A program made the position numbers and the translations under genes. From Actinomycetales bacterium (GTDB lineage Bacteria > Actinomycetota > Actinomycetes > Actinomycetales > BWSM-131): a DNA stretch of 9,545 bases. This document shows positions 1 through 6,716 of this stretch, piece by piece (positions within the stretch are counted from its first letter, which is position 1; each line of letters starts with the position of its first letter). The notes under the pieces are model-generated. The model ran no database searches. It was given only the letters and a program-made list of their open reading frames with translations, and was not told the DNA's origin. Location of the stretch: positions 1 through 9,545 of the forward strand of contig JASBSH010000192.1 of assembly GCA_030149025.1 (NCBI GenBank), given 5' to 3'.

Positions 1-1
1 G

Positions 2-244
2 CAGCTGGAGAGCCACGTCCTGCAACCACTGTTCCTGGGCCGTGCGGTCTCGGTGCACCCGCTCGGCGTCGTGCTCGTGATCGCCGCCGGCATCCTGGTC
101 GCCGGTATCGTCGGCGGCCTGTTCGCCGTGCCGATCGCTGCGGTCGCGAACACCATGATCCGCGAGCTCGTCCACAGGAACGTGCAGCCGGAGGAGGTCG
201 AACCGCCCGTCGCCCGGGCGGTGGGCGGGGCCGACCCTGCTTGA
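2..244 (+). CDS. AI-2E family transporter, C-terminal end (partial)
   Basis: This is the last 80 residues of a membrane permease whose start lies before the window. The reading frame is open from base 2 to a TGA at 242-244. The visible part begins with a segment ending in HVLQPLFLGRAV, which matches the conserved C-terminal block of AI-2E/PerM family permeases, followed by a hydrophobic segment (GVVLVIAAGILVAGIVGGLF) and a charged cytoplasmic tail. Family members are multi-pass membrane proteins, some of which export autoinducer-2 or act as Na+/H+ antiporters; the substrate here cannot be told. The ATG at base 53 or nearby is only internal. The next gene begins 27 bp downstream on the same strand, so the two could be co-transcribed, though no functional link is obvious. 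Confidence 0.8.
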   Translation, partial: QLESHVLQPLFLGRAVSVHPLGVVLVIAAGILVAGIVGGLFAVPIAAVANTMIRELVHRNVQPEEVEPPVARAVGGADPA

Positions 245-271
245 CCCCCGACCGGAGCCCGCTCTGACCGG

Positions 272-1501
272 ATGACCGGCATGGCACACTCGACGTTGCC
301 GGACGACCTCGCTGACATCGAGGCCGCCCGAGAGCTGCTGAAGGGCGTGATTCGCCCGACGCCGCTGGAACACAGCCGGGCCCTCTCCGAAATGGTCGGC
401 GGGGACGTCCACTTCAAGTGCGAGAACCTGCAGCGGGCCGGGTCGTTCAAGATCCGTGGCGCCTACGCGCGGATGTCGCGTCTGACAGGGGAGGAGAAGG
501 CGCGTGGGGTCGTGGCGGCCAGCGCCGGCAATCATGCGCAGGGCGTGGCCCTCGCCGGTCGGCTGCTCGGCATCTCCGTGACGGTCTTCATGCCCAACGG
601 CGCCCCGCTGCCGAAGGTGCAGGCGACCCGCGGGTACGGCGCTCAGGTCCGCTTCCACCGGCACACCGTGGACGACTGCCTCACCGAGGCTCGCAGGTTC
701 TCGCAGCAGACCGGGGCCGTGCTGATCCACCCGTTCGACCACGTCGACGTGGTCGCGGGCCAGGGCACCGTGGGCCTGGAGATCCTCGAGCAGTGTCCCG
801 ACGTCCGCACCGTTGTCGTCTCCACGGGCGGGGGTGGCCTGCTCGCGGGGATCGGGACCGCGATCAAGACCAAGCGACCCGAGGCGAAGGTCGTCGGGGT
901 GCAGGCCGAGACGGCCGCGGCCTACCCCCGGTCGCTGGAGGCCGGGCACCCCATCCCCCTCGAGAAGATGTCGACGATGGCGGACGGCATTGCCGTCGGC
1001 TGCCCCGGCGACGTGCCGTTCGCGATCGTCCGCGACCTGGTCGACGAGGTTCGCACAGTGGGGGAGGAGATGCTGTCCCGCGCGCTGCTCCATCTGCTCG
1101 AACGCGCCAAGCTGGTCGTGGAGCCGGCGGGGGCGGCCGGAGTCGCGGCGCTGCTGGCCGACCCGCGGTCCTTCGAGCCGCCGGTGGTCGCCGTGCTGTC
1201 CGGCGGCAACGTCGACCCCCTGCTGATGATGCGGGTGATCCGGCACGGCATGGCCGCCGCGGGTCGGTACCTGCAGTTCCGCGTGGTGACCACGGACAGA
1301 CCCGGGTCGCTGGCCGCCCTGTTGCGGATCCTCGCCGACACCGACGCCAACGTGCTGGAGGTGGAGCACTCGCGCACCGGGCCCGCGCTCGGGGTCAACG
1401 AGGTCGAGATCGGCCTGCAGATCGAGACCCAGGGACCGGATCACTGCAAGCAGGTGCTCCACACGCTCTCCGAGGCGGGTTACCAGCTCAAGCTCGGCTG
1501 A
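272..1501 (+). CDS. ilvA: Threonine ammonia-lyase (threonine deaminase)
   Basis: This PLP enzyme deaminates L-threonine to 2-oxobutanoate and ammonia in the cytoplasm, the first step from threonine to isoleucine. The 409-residue protein has the fold-type II PLP domain at about residues 15-320. K60 in SFKIRGAY is the Schiff-base lysine, and the glycine loop STGGGGLLAG (184-193) binds the PLP phosphate. A single ACT domain follows at about 333-409 (LQFRVVTTDRPGSLAALLRI), which in this family binds amino acid effectors. One ACT domain and about 400 residues is the short form common in actinobacteria, rather than the roughly 510-residue E. coli IlvA with two ACT-like units. A GGAG lies 14 bp before the ATG at 272; an in-frame ATG at 281 is possible but is even farther from it. 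The catabolic (TdcB-like) role cannot be excluded from sequence alone. Confidence 0.93.
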   Translation: MTGMAHSTLPDDLADIEAARELLKGVIRPTPLEHSRALSEMVGGDVHFKCENLQRAGSFKIRGAYARMSRLTGEEKARGVVAASAGNHAQGVALAGRLLGISVTVFMPNGAPLPKVQATRGYGAQVRFHRHTVDDCLTEARRFSQQTGAVLIHPFDHVDVVAGQGTVGLEILEQCPDVRTVVVSTGGGGLLAGIGTAIKTKRPEAKVVGVQAETAAAYPRSLEAGHPIPLEKMSTMADGIAVGCPGDVPFAIVRDLVDEVRTVGEEMLSRALLHLLERAKLVVEPAGAAGVAALLADPRSFEPPVVAVLSGGNVDPLLMMRVIRHGMAAAGRYLQFRVVTTDRPGSLAALLRILADTDANVLEVEHSRTGPALGVNEVEIGLQIETQGPDHCKQVLHTLSEAGYQLKLG

Positions 1502-1559
1502 CCCGGAGCGCGGACCGGGTGCCGGGTGGTTCCCGGACATGTGGCCGGCCCACCAGCGC

Positions 1560-1643
1560 CGCCCCGAACGCCGCGGAGTGCCTCAGTGGCGGTAGGTGCA
1601 CCGCCCCGAACGCCGCGGAGCGCCTCAGTGGCGGTAGGTGCAC
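1560..1643. repeat. Two 42-bp tandem direct repeats, each able to fold into a hairpin
   Basis: Units 1560-1601 and 1602-1643 are identical except at one base (T at 1579, C at 1621). Within each unit, bases 10-19 pair with bases 23-32 (CGCCGCGGAG against CTCAGTGGCG, with one G.T wobble and one G.A mismatch) around a 3-base loop. The single difference between copies is the first loop base, so the stem is kept. A third copy begins with CGC and then diverges. This may be a REP-like or terminator-associated element; its function is unknown. Confidence 0.85.
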
Positions 1644-1648
1644 CGCGC

Positions 1649-1687
1649 AGTGCCGCTGCGGCAGGCGGCGAACGCCGTAACGGCACT
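1649..1687. repeat. Nested inverted repeat after the 42-bp repeats
   Basis: AGTGCCG at 1649-1655 is the exact inverse complement of CGGCACT at 1681-1687, and inside it CGGC-GAAC-GCCG (1666-1677) forms a second small stem. The inner GAACGCC echoes the GAACGCC of the neighbouring 42-bp units, so this may be a diverged third element. It could act as a transcription terminator on either strand, but no T-run follows. Confidence 0.45.
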
Positions 1688-1820
1688 CAAGCCGGTCAGA
1701 ACGGTGCGGCTTCGACCCACCAGAACCCGAGTTGGCGCCCGCGCACGGGTGCGAGTGTCGAGCACGTCTTTGCCCCGACGTCGCCGCCGGCGAGGTGGTC
1801 CGCCTCACGACGACGACCCC

Positions 1821-1850
1821 TTGTTTTTTACATCGATTAGTGTAGAAAAT
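1821..1850 (+). promoter_or_regulatory. AT-rich islet, probable promoter/operator for the 1887-4071 operon
   Basis: In a window that is about 70% GC, bases 1821-1850 are strongly AT-rich. They hold TTGTTT (1821-1826), a -35-like hexamer, and TAGAAA (1843-1848) 16 bp later as a weak -10. The dyad TACA-N8-TGTA (1829-1844), flanked by a T-run on the left and an A-run on the right, looks like an operator. The islet ends about 36 bp before the ATG at 1887. Assignment to a regulator family is not possible by eye. Confidence 0.45.
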
Positions 1851-1886
1851 GGCGTAACAGAAGGAGAACCCGGAAGAGGAGAGACC

Positions 1887-2375
1887 ATGCAAACCGTCCG
1901 CAGGCGTCACGCGCCTACCGCACAGACAGCCGCCGACCACCTCATCGCCTCCCGGCTACCGGCCGACCGGCAGGCAGTGGAGACCGCACTCACCGACCTG
2001 AAGCGGGCGCAGCTGTCGCACACGTCCCAGGACGAGGTCCGGCGCCGCTGCGGCCGGGTGCTGGAGGCGCTGGACGACGCGGTCGCCTCGGCCGAAGCCG
2101 CCTATCGCCTGGCCACCGGTCCTCTGGAGGGGCTGCCACGTACCCGCGTGATCGCCGCCCGGCAGCGTCCCGCCGCCCGCGAAGCCGGCCGTGTCCTGGA
2201 GCAGCTGCGGATCACCAGGCAGCGCCACATGCTGTCACGCAGCTCGGCATGCGGCCCTGCCCACATGACCGGCGTCGAGCCCGCCGCGCAAGTGATGCCG
2301 CACTGGCCGGAGACCGACTACCTCTCCGAGCGAAAGATCTACGCCCGCAAGGTCCTGCTGCCACCGGCGCACTAG
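1887..2375 (+). CDS. Hypothetical protein, 162 aa, first gene of the oxidase-like operon
   Basis: I do not recognise this protein. The frame stays open upstream of 1887, but the ATG at 1887 has a strong ribosome binding site (AGGAG at 1877-1881), which decides the start. The product is soluble, Arg- and Ala-rich, with no signal peptide or membrane span. Residues of about 15-110 look largely helical, with heptad-like stretches around LTDLKRAQLS and GRVLEALDDAVASAEAAYRL. The tail contains a Cys (SSACGPAHM) and ends in HWPETDYLSERKIYARKVLL, which is more conserved-looking. Codon third positions are almost all G or C, supporting a real gene. It lies 58 bp before the heme-copper oxidase-like gene on the same strand and shares the promoter islet, so it probably serves that protein, perhaps as a regulator or assembly factor; that role is only inference from position. 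Confidence 0.75.
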   Translation: MQTVRRRHAPTAQTAADHLIASRLPADRQAVETALTDLKRAQLSHTSQDEVRRRCGRVLEALDDAVASAEAAYRLATGPLEGLPRTRVIAARQRPAAREAGRVLEQLRITRQRHMLSRSSACGPAHMTGVEPAAQVMPHWPETDYLSERKIYARKVLLPPAH

Positions 2376-2380
2376 CCGCC

Positions 2381-2410
2381 GAGCCGCTACAAGCCGCTAC
2401 AAGCCGATAC
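2381..2410. repeat. Three 10-bp tandem repeats before the oxidase-like gene
   Basis: GAGCCGCTAC, AAGCCGCTAC and AAGCCGATAC follow one another without gaps between the stop of the 162-aa gene and the ribosome binding site (GAAGG, 2421-2425) of the next gene. The period is close to one helical turn, so each copy would face the same side of the DNA. Confidence 0.8.
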
Positions 2411-2433
2411 AAGAGGGGAAGAAGGTCATCGTC

Positions 2434-3978
2434 ATGGAAAGCCCGACCACCGCGACCCGGGACGGCCCGGTCGCCCCACTGACCGGCAACGACGTGTTCC
2501 CGGTCTTCCGGAACTTCGCCGTGTCGTCCTTCGTATACCTGGGCCTTGCCGCACTGCTCGGCTTGGTCCTGCTCTTCGACTCCTTCCAGGCGTACGCGGA
2601 GCGGACCCAGTGGGTGACGGTGCACTGGAACATCGGGTTCCAGGGCTGGCTGGGGCAGCTGACGGCCGGAGCCGTCCTGGTGCTGGCCTCGGCCCTCGTC
2701 GGTAGGTCGGTGAGCTTGGGTCTGGCCCGCCTGCAGTTCTGGCTGCTGAACACCGGACTCATCGCCTTCGTGCTCGGCCTCGTGCTCACGGCTGTGGAGG
2801 AGGGCGGGCTCGGGCATGCCGCCATGGGCCCGGCCCCGGGCCGGCAGGTGCTGACCGGCCTGTCGGAGTGGGGGGTCACCGGTTACGTGTGGCTGCTGCA
2901 GGTCGGTTACGTGGCCATCGCCGCGTCGTTCGTGGTGATGTTCGTCAACCTGCGCCGCACGCTGCACTCCGACGGGGCCAGGGTACGTGCGGGCCTACCC
3001 GGCCTGTACTACGAGGCGGCGGTGCTGTTCTTCCTCGCAGCCGCTGCCGGCTGGCTGGCCTGGACGATCACGCCGGTCCGCGAGTGGCTCGTCTCCCTGC
3101 CCTTCCTCGCGAGCGGGAGCGGCTATCAGGCCGTCCACCACGTCTTCTTCATCCACCTGCCCGTGTGGGGGATGGGGGTCTTCGCGATCGGGGCGGCGAT
3201 CCACTCCGTCCCGGCGCTGACGGGGCGGGACACGGTCCGGCTGACTCCGCGGGGCGAGTTCCTGTTCTGGCTGACCATCCTCGGCATCGTCGGGACCCTG
3301 TGGCACCCGAAGGTCACCCAGGGTCCGCCCGTCTACATCGGTGCCGTCGTGCTGCTACTGGCTATCGCTCTCGGCAAGACGGTCGAGTTCGCCGGTGCGT
3401 GGTTCCGTGCCGCGCTCCGACGGCTGACCAGCCCGGACTACTCCTTGGTCCGGAACTACTTCATCGCAGGAATAGTCGGGTTCGGCATCACCGCGCTGAT
3501 CGGTACCGCGATGACCTTCGATCCTCTCAACGCGCGCATCTTCCCCGAAGGGGCCCCGGAGGGCGAAACCGGCTCGCTGCTCGCGGCCGTGCACGGCATG
3601 CAGGGGATGCTGACCGGCCTGACGCCGCTGCTCATGGGCACGGGCTACCTCGTGGTCCGGTGGGCGCGGGGGACGTCGCTGACGTCGGCACGCCTTGGCA
3701 ACTGGGCCCTCGGGGGGCTTCTGGTCGGCAGCTACGGGTTCCTCACAGCGATGTACCTGGCCGGACAAGCGGGCTGGATGACCATGGAGGACATGGACAT
3801 GGGTGGTGGCGCAGCCACCATCTGGATCAGCATCGCTCGGGTGTTGGCCGTCCTGGCCATCGTGTCGATATTCGGCTACTTCTACCACTTCTGGCAGATC
3901 ACCCGACCGGCGCGTGCACGGCCCATGGAACCGACCGGGGGCGAGGACCTGTCCGCACACCTCGTCGAGGGGAGGTGA
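2434..3978 (+). CDS. Heme-copper oxidase superfamily subunit I-like protein (cbb3/NO reductase type) with incomplete metal ligands
   Basis: A 514-residue membrane protein with about 12 hydrophobic spans, the length and span count of subunit I of cbb3 oxidases and NorB. GAAGG lies 8 bp before the ATG. Compared with the family, H64 (VTVHWNIGFQGWLG, span 2) fits the low-spin heme ligand, H241 (IHLPVWG, span 6) the first active-site metal ligand, and H387 (AAVHGMQGM, span 10) the proximal ligand of the high-spin heme. Three expected residues differ: the usual His-His pair of span 7 is W290-H291 (GTLWHPKV), the second His of the HxH motif is M389, and the NorB glutamate after the span-6 His is W245. 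A loop before the last span reads WMTMEDMDMGGG (448-459). Classical O2 or NO reduction is therefore uncertain; it may be a divergent NO reductase, a sensor or a heme/copper protein. No cytochrome c (NorC, CcoO) gene is nearby. Alignment was done by eye. Confidence 0.8.
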   Translation: MESPTTATRDGPVAPLTGNDVFPVFRNFAVSSFVYLGLAALLGLVLLFDSFQAYAERTQWVTVHWNIGFQGWLGQLTAGAVLVLASALVGRSVSLGLARLQFWLLNTGLIAFVLGLVLTAVEEGGLGHAAMGPAPGRQVLTGLSEWGVTGYVWLLQVGYVAIAASFVVMFVNLRRTLHSDGARVRAGLPGLYYEAAVLFFLAAAAGWLAWTITPVREWLVSLPFLASGSGYQAVHHVFFIHLPVWGMGVFAIGAAIHSVPALTGRDTVRLTPRGEFLFWLTILGIVGTLWHPKVTQGPPVYIGAVVLLLAIALGKTVEFAGAWFRAALRRLTSPDYSLVRNYFIAGIVGFGITALIGTAMTFDPLNARIFPEGAPEGETGSLLAAVHGMQGMLTGLTPLLMGTGYLVVRWARGTSLTSARLGNWALGGLLVGSYGFLTAMYLAGQAGWMTMEDMDMGGGAATIWISIARVLAVLAIVSIFGYFYHFWQITRPARARPMEPTGGEDLSAHLVEGR

Positions 3979-3984
3979 CGCGCG

Positions 3985-4071
3985 ATGTACGGGCGTCGTT
4001 GGGTCTACTTCACGATCATCGGTCTCGGGGTCCCGATCCTGTTCTTCGCACTCTTGTACTACGCGGTCTGA
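3985..4071 (+). CDS. 28-aa single-span membrane peptide, likely small subunit of the oxidase-like protein
   Basis: The ATG at 3985 begins six bases after the TGA of the oxidase-like gene. Its ribosome binding site GGAGG (3971-3975) sits in the last codons of that gene, with 9 bp to the start, so translation is probably coupled. The product starts MYGRRWVYF and continues as one hydrophobic helix (about residues 7-28) rich in aromatic residues; the two arginines near the N-terminus predict N-in, C-out topology. Such tiny membrane subunits (CcoQ, CydX and similar) are common in respiratory oxidases, where they stabilise the large subunit. That role here is inferred from size, topology and position; no sequence family is recognised. 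Confidence 0.72.
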   Translation: MYGRRWVYFTIIGLGVPILFFALLYYAV

Positions 4072-4406
4072 CGGGCCCGTCGCCGTCCTGGTCGCGACCG
4101 ACTCCTGGTAGCCGGCAGCTCTCCACCCAGCCGGCACCGGGAGTCACCATGCCAGCACGCCAACGGGTAACCGAACAGGACGGCGCCGCCTGCAGCTGGG
4201 AATCATCCGGCAGCTGCAACACCGGGCTGTTGCGACTGTGGTGATGAGCCCGAGAGCCCTCATCTCGAACGACTTGAAGGCCCGGAAAGCCAACCACCCG
4301 CACTGACCGAAGAGGTCAGTGCGGGTGGTTCTGGGGAACTGGAGAGAGGTCCGCTGACGGCCTCACGGTTAGGCCAGTCCCATGCCGCAAGCTCAGCGAG
4401 CGGTGG
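4072..4406. other. 335-bp region between convergent operons
   Basis: No well-supported gene. A 12-bp perfect palindrome GACGGGCCCGTC (4070-4081) overlaps the stop of the 28-aa gene. A 31-codon frame (ATG 4149 to TGA 4244, with GGAG at 4139-4142) is present on the plus strand, but its composition is unremarkable and I do not call it. The main feature is the long terminator hairpin at 4292-4330. Confidence 0.55.
4292..4330. terminator. Bidirectional terminator hairpin between convergent operons
   Basis: A perfect 17-bp stem (4292-4308 against 4314-4330; arm begins AACCACCCGCACTGACC) closes a 5-base loop (GAAGA). It lies between the end of the plus-strand oxidase-like operon and the end of copA on the minus strand, and the arms begin AA and end TT so either strand gives a short A/U end. 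No long T-run follows on either side, as is usual in actinobacteria. Confidence 0.85.
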
Positions 4407-6716
4407 TCACACGCCGGCTCCAGCCTTCGCCGTCTCCCGCACGGTGCGCCGCTCCGGGTCGGCGGCAGCATCGAGGGAAACCGCCGAGAAGCGCCGCAGG
4501 CGCAGGCTGTTGCTGACGACGAACACCGACGAGAACGCCATTGCGGCACCGGCGATCAGCGGGTTGAGTAGCCCTGCCACTGCGAGTGGGATCGCAGCGA
4601 CGTTGTAGGCGAAAGCCCAGAACAGGTTGCCCTTGATGGTGCGCAGCGTGCTGCGTGAGAGCCGGATGCCGTCCACCGCCGTACGCAGATCTCCCCGGAC
4701 GAGGGTCAGGTCGCTCGCCTCGATGGCTACGTCGGTGCCGGTGCCCATCGCGATGCCGAGGTCGGCCTGAGCGAGGGCGGCTGCGTCGTTGACGCCGTCC
4801 CCCACCATCGCGACGACTCGGCCCTTGTCCTGCAGGCGGCGGACGACGTCGACCTTGTCGGCGGGCATCACTTCGGCGATCACGTCGTCGATCCCGACCT
4901 CGCGTGCGATGGCGCGCGCCGCACGCTCGTTGTCGCCGGTGAGCAGCACCGGGGTGAGACCAAGGCCCTTCAACTCATCCACGGCCTGCGCACTCGTCGG
5001 CTTGAGGGTGTCGGCGACGACGAGCAGTCCGCGGGTGACGCCGTCCCAGCCAACGGCGATGGCAGTGCGCCCCGCCGACTCCGCGGCCTCGCGAGCGGCG
5101 ACGATGTCGTCCGGTAGGTGCTGGGACCACTGGTCGGCCAGCCAACCGGCACGGCCGGCAGCGACTGCGTGTCCGTCAACCACACCCTGCACACCCAGAC
5201 CCTGGCTCGAGTTGAAGGACTCGACCGCAGGCAAGGCCCCCAGCCGCTCGCGTGCCGCGGTCGCGATAGCGGCAGCGATCGGGTGTTCCGAAGCGTCCTC
5301 CACCGCGCCGGCCAGCCGCAGCAACTCCGTCTCGTCGGTGTCGGCGGTGGGGATGATGTCCACCAGCCGCATCCGGCCGGCGGTCACCGTCCCGGTCTTA
5401 TCCAGGACGATGGTGTCCACCCGCCGGGTCGACTCCAGGATCTGCGGGCCCTTGATCAGGATCCCGAGCTGGGCACCACGGCCGGTACCCACGAGGAGGG
5501 CGGTCGGCGTGGCCAGGCCGAGAGCACAGGGGCACGCGATGATGAGAACTGCGACGGCGGCAGTGAACGCTGCCTGCGCGCCGGCGTCGGCACCGAGCCA
5601 GAACCCCAGCGTCGCGGCGGACAGGGCGATCACTATGGGTACGAACACCGCCGAGATCCGGTCGGCCAGCCGTTGCACCGGGGCCTTCCCGGACTGTGCT
5701 TCCTCGACCAGCCGGGCCATCTGGGCAAGCTGGGTGTCGGCGCCGACCCGCGTGGCCTGGACGACGAGCCGACCGCCGGCGTTCACCGTGGCGCCGACCA
5801 CGCCGTCTCCCACGCTGACCTCGACCGGGACCGGTTCGCCGGTCAGCATGCTGGCATCGACCGCCGAGGAGCCCTCGACGACGACACCGTCGGTGGCGAT
5901 CTTCTCACCGGGGCGGACGATGAACTCGTCCCCCACCTTCAGTTCCTCGATCGGGATCCGCACCTCGCCGCCGTCCCGGCGGACCGCGACATCCTTCGCG
6001 CCCATCTCGAGCAGGGCACGGAGCGCAGCACCGGAACGCCTCTTGGCGCGGGCCTCGAAGTACCGACCCAAGAGGATGGCCGTCGTGACCGCGGTCGCGA
6101 CCTCGAGGTAGATCTCGGGCGTGCCGCCGCGTTCCGGAATCAGCTGGAAGGTCATCCGCATACCGGGTTCCCCGGCCCCACCGAGGAACAGGGCGTACAC
6201 CGACCAGAAGAAGGCGGCCAGCACGCCCACGCTGATCAGGGTGTCCATGGTCGCCGCGCCGTGCCGGGCGTTGACCCAGGCCGCCCGGTGGAACGGGTAG
6301 GCACCCCAGAACACCACAGGTGCTGACAGGGTCAGCGACAGCCACTGCCAGTGGTCGAACTGCAGTGCCGGCACCATGATGAACACCAGCACGGGGAGGG
6401 TGAGCACCGCGGAGACGACGACGCGATGACGCAGCGAGACGACCTCGGCGTCCTCGGGCACCTCCTGCTCACCGCCACCCGGCCGCTCACCCGCAGAACG
6501 CGGCGGCTCCGGCAGGCGAGCCGTGTAGCCGGTCGCCTCCACGGTTGCGATCGCCTCGTCGACCGAGAGGCCCTCCGGGAGCAGCACCCGGGCCTTCTCC
6601 GTCGCGTAGTTGACGCTGGCCTCGACCCCGGGCATCCGGTTCAGCTTCTTCTCGATCCGGACTGCGCACGAGGCGCAGGTCATGCCCCCGATCTTCAGTT
6701 CCACCGGCTGGCTCAT
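4407..6716 (-). CDS. copA: Cu(I)-exporting P1B-type ATPase
   Basis: This pump uses ATP to move Cu(I) from cytoplasm to outside. The 769 residues contain an N-terminal heavy-metal-associated domain (about 1-70; GMTCASC, C14 and C17), then eight expected membrane spans. Diagnostic motifs: TGE of the actuator domain (292-294), the transport-site CPC (395-397), DKTGT with phosphorylated D439, the nucleotide-binding H478-P479, and GDGVND (639-644). Y704-N705 in span 7 and M726 with S729-S730 in span 8 (MAFSSVF) complete the set typical of the Cu(I) subgroup P1B-1, which argues against Zn/Cd or Co pumps. GGAG lies 8 bp before the ATG. The start overlaps the stop of the 57-aa gene upstream (ATGA), so translation is coupled. 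It is the last gene of the csoR-copZ operon and ends toward the 4292-4330 hairpin. Confidence 0.97.
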   Translation of the reverse strand: MSQPVELKIGGMTCASCAVRIEKKLNRMPGVEASVNYATEKARVLLPEGLSVDEAIATVEATGYTARLPEPPRSAGERPGGGEQEVPEDAEVVSLRHRVVVSAVLTLPVLVFIMVPALQFDHWQWLSLTLSAPVVFWGAYPFHRAAWVNARHGAATMDTLISVGVLAAFFWSVYALFLGGAGEPGMRMTFQLIPERGGTPEIYLEVATAVTTAILLGRYFEARAKRRSGAALRALLEMGAKDVAVRRDGGEVRIPIEELKVGDEFIVRPGEKIATDGVVVEGSSAVDASMLTGEPVPVEVSVGDGVVGATVNAGGRLVVQATRVGADTQLAQMARLVEEAQSGKAPVQRLADRISAVFVPIVIALSAATLGFWLGADAGAQAAFTAAVAVLIIACPCALGLATPTALLVGTGRGAQLGILIKGPQILESTRRVDTIVLDKTGTVTAGRMRLVDIIPTADTDETELLRLAGAVEDASEHPIAAAIATAARERLGALPAVESFNSSQGLGVQGVVDGHAVAAGRAGWLADQWSQHLPDDIVAAREAAESAGRTAIAVGWDGVTRGLLVVADTLKPTSAQAVDELKGLGLTPVLLTGDNERAARAIAREVGIDDVIAEVMPADKVDVVRRLQDKGRVVAMVGDGVNDAAALAQADLGIAMGTGTDVAIEASDLTLVRGDLRTAVDGIRLSRSTLRTIKGNLFWAFAYNVAAIPLAVAGLLNPLIAGAAMAFSSVFVVSNSLRLRRFSAVSLDAAADPERRTVRETAKAGAGV

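Larger units (their letters stand above)
1502..1886. other. 385-bp intergenic region with repeats and a promoter-like islet
   Basis: No convincing gene is visible here; the open frames on both strands are by-products of high GC. An inverted repeat ACCCGG-N8-CCGGGT (1501-1520) begins at the last base of the ilvA stop codon and may help end ilvA transcription, although no T-run follows. Two 42-bp tandem repeats follow (1560-1643), then a nested inverted repeat (1649-1687), then about 130 bp without recognisable structure, and finally an AT-rich islet (1821-1850) just ahead of the next gene. Confidence 0.6.

Noticed and set aside
418..1680. 420-codon plus-strand frame overlapping ilvA
   Set aside because: It is the +2 shadow of ilvA: extremely Arg/Gly/Pro-rich, no family match, and ilvA in the other frame has clear catalytic motifs.
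1488..1940. 150-codon minus-strand frame over the 42-bp repeats, with a repeated HLPPLRRSAAFGA peptide
   Set aside because: The peptide repeat simply reflects the DNA repeat being a multiple of three; there is no suitable ribosome binding site and the frame runs across the promoter islet of the next gene.
2868..4244. 458-codon plus-strand frame overlapping the oxidase-like gene
   Set aside because: Out-of-frame shadow; hydrophilic Arg/Gly/His-rich sequence, while the true frame codes for well-spaced membrane spans.
4149..4244. 31-codon frame with two cysteines in the convergent region
   Set aside because: Has a GGAG at fair distance, but the composition is random-looking, third positions are not biased, and nothing around it supports a gene.
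4789..6326. Long plus-strand frames over copA
   Set aside because: Antisense shadows of copA with Ser/Thr/Arg/Pro-rich composition typical of GC-rich opposite strands.
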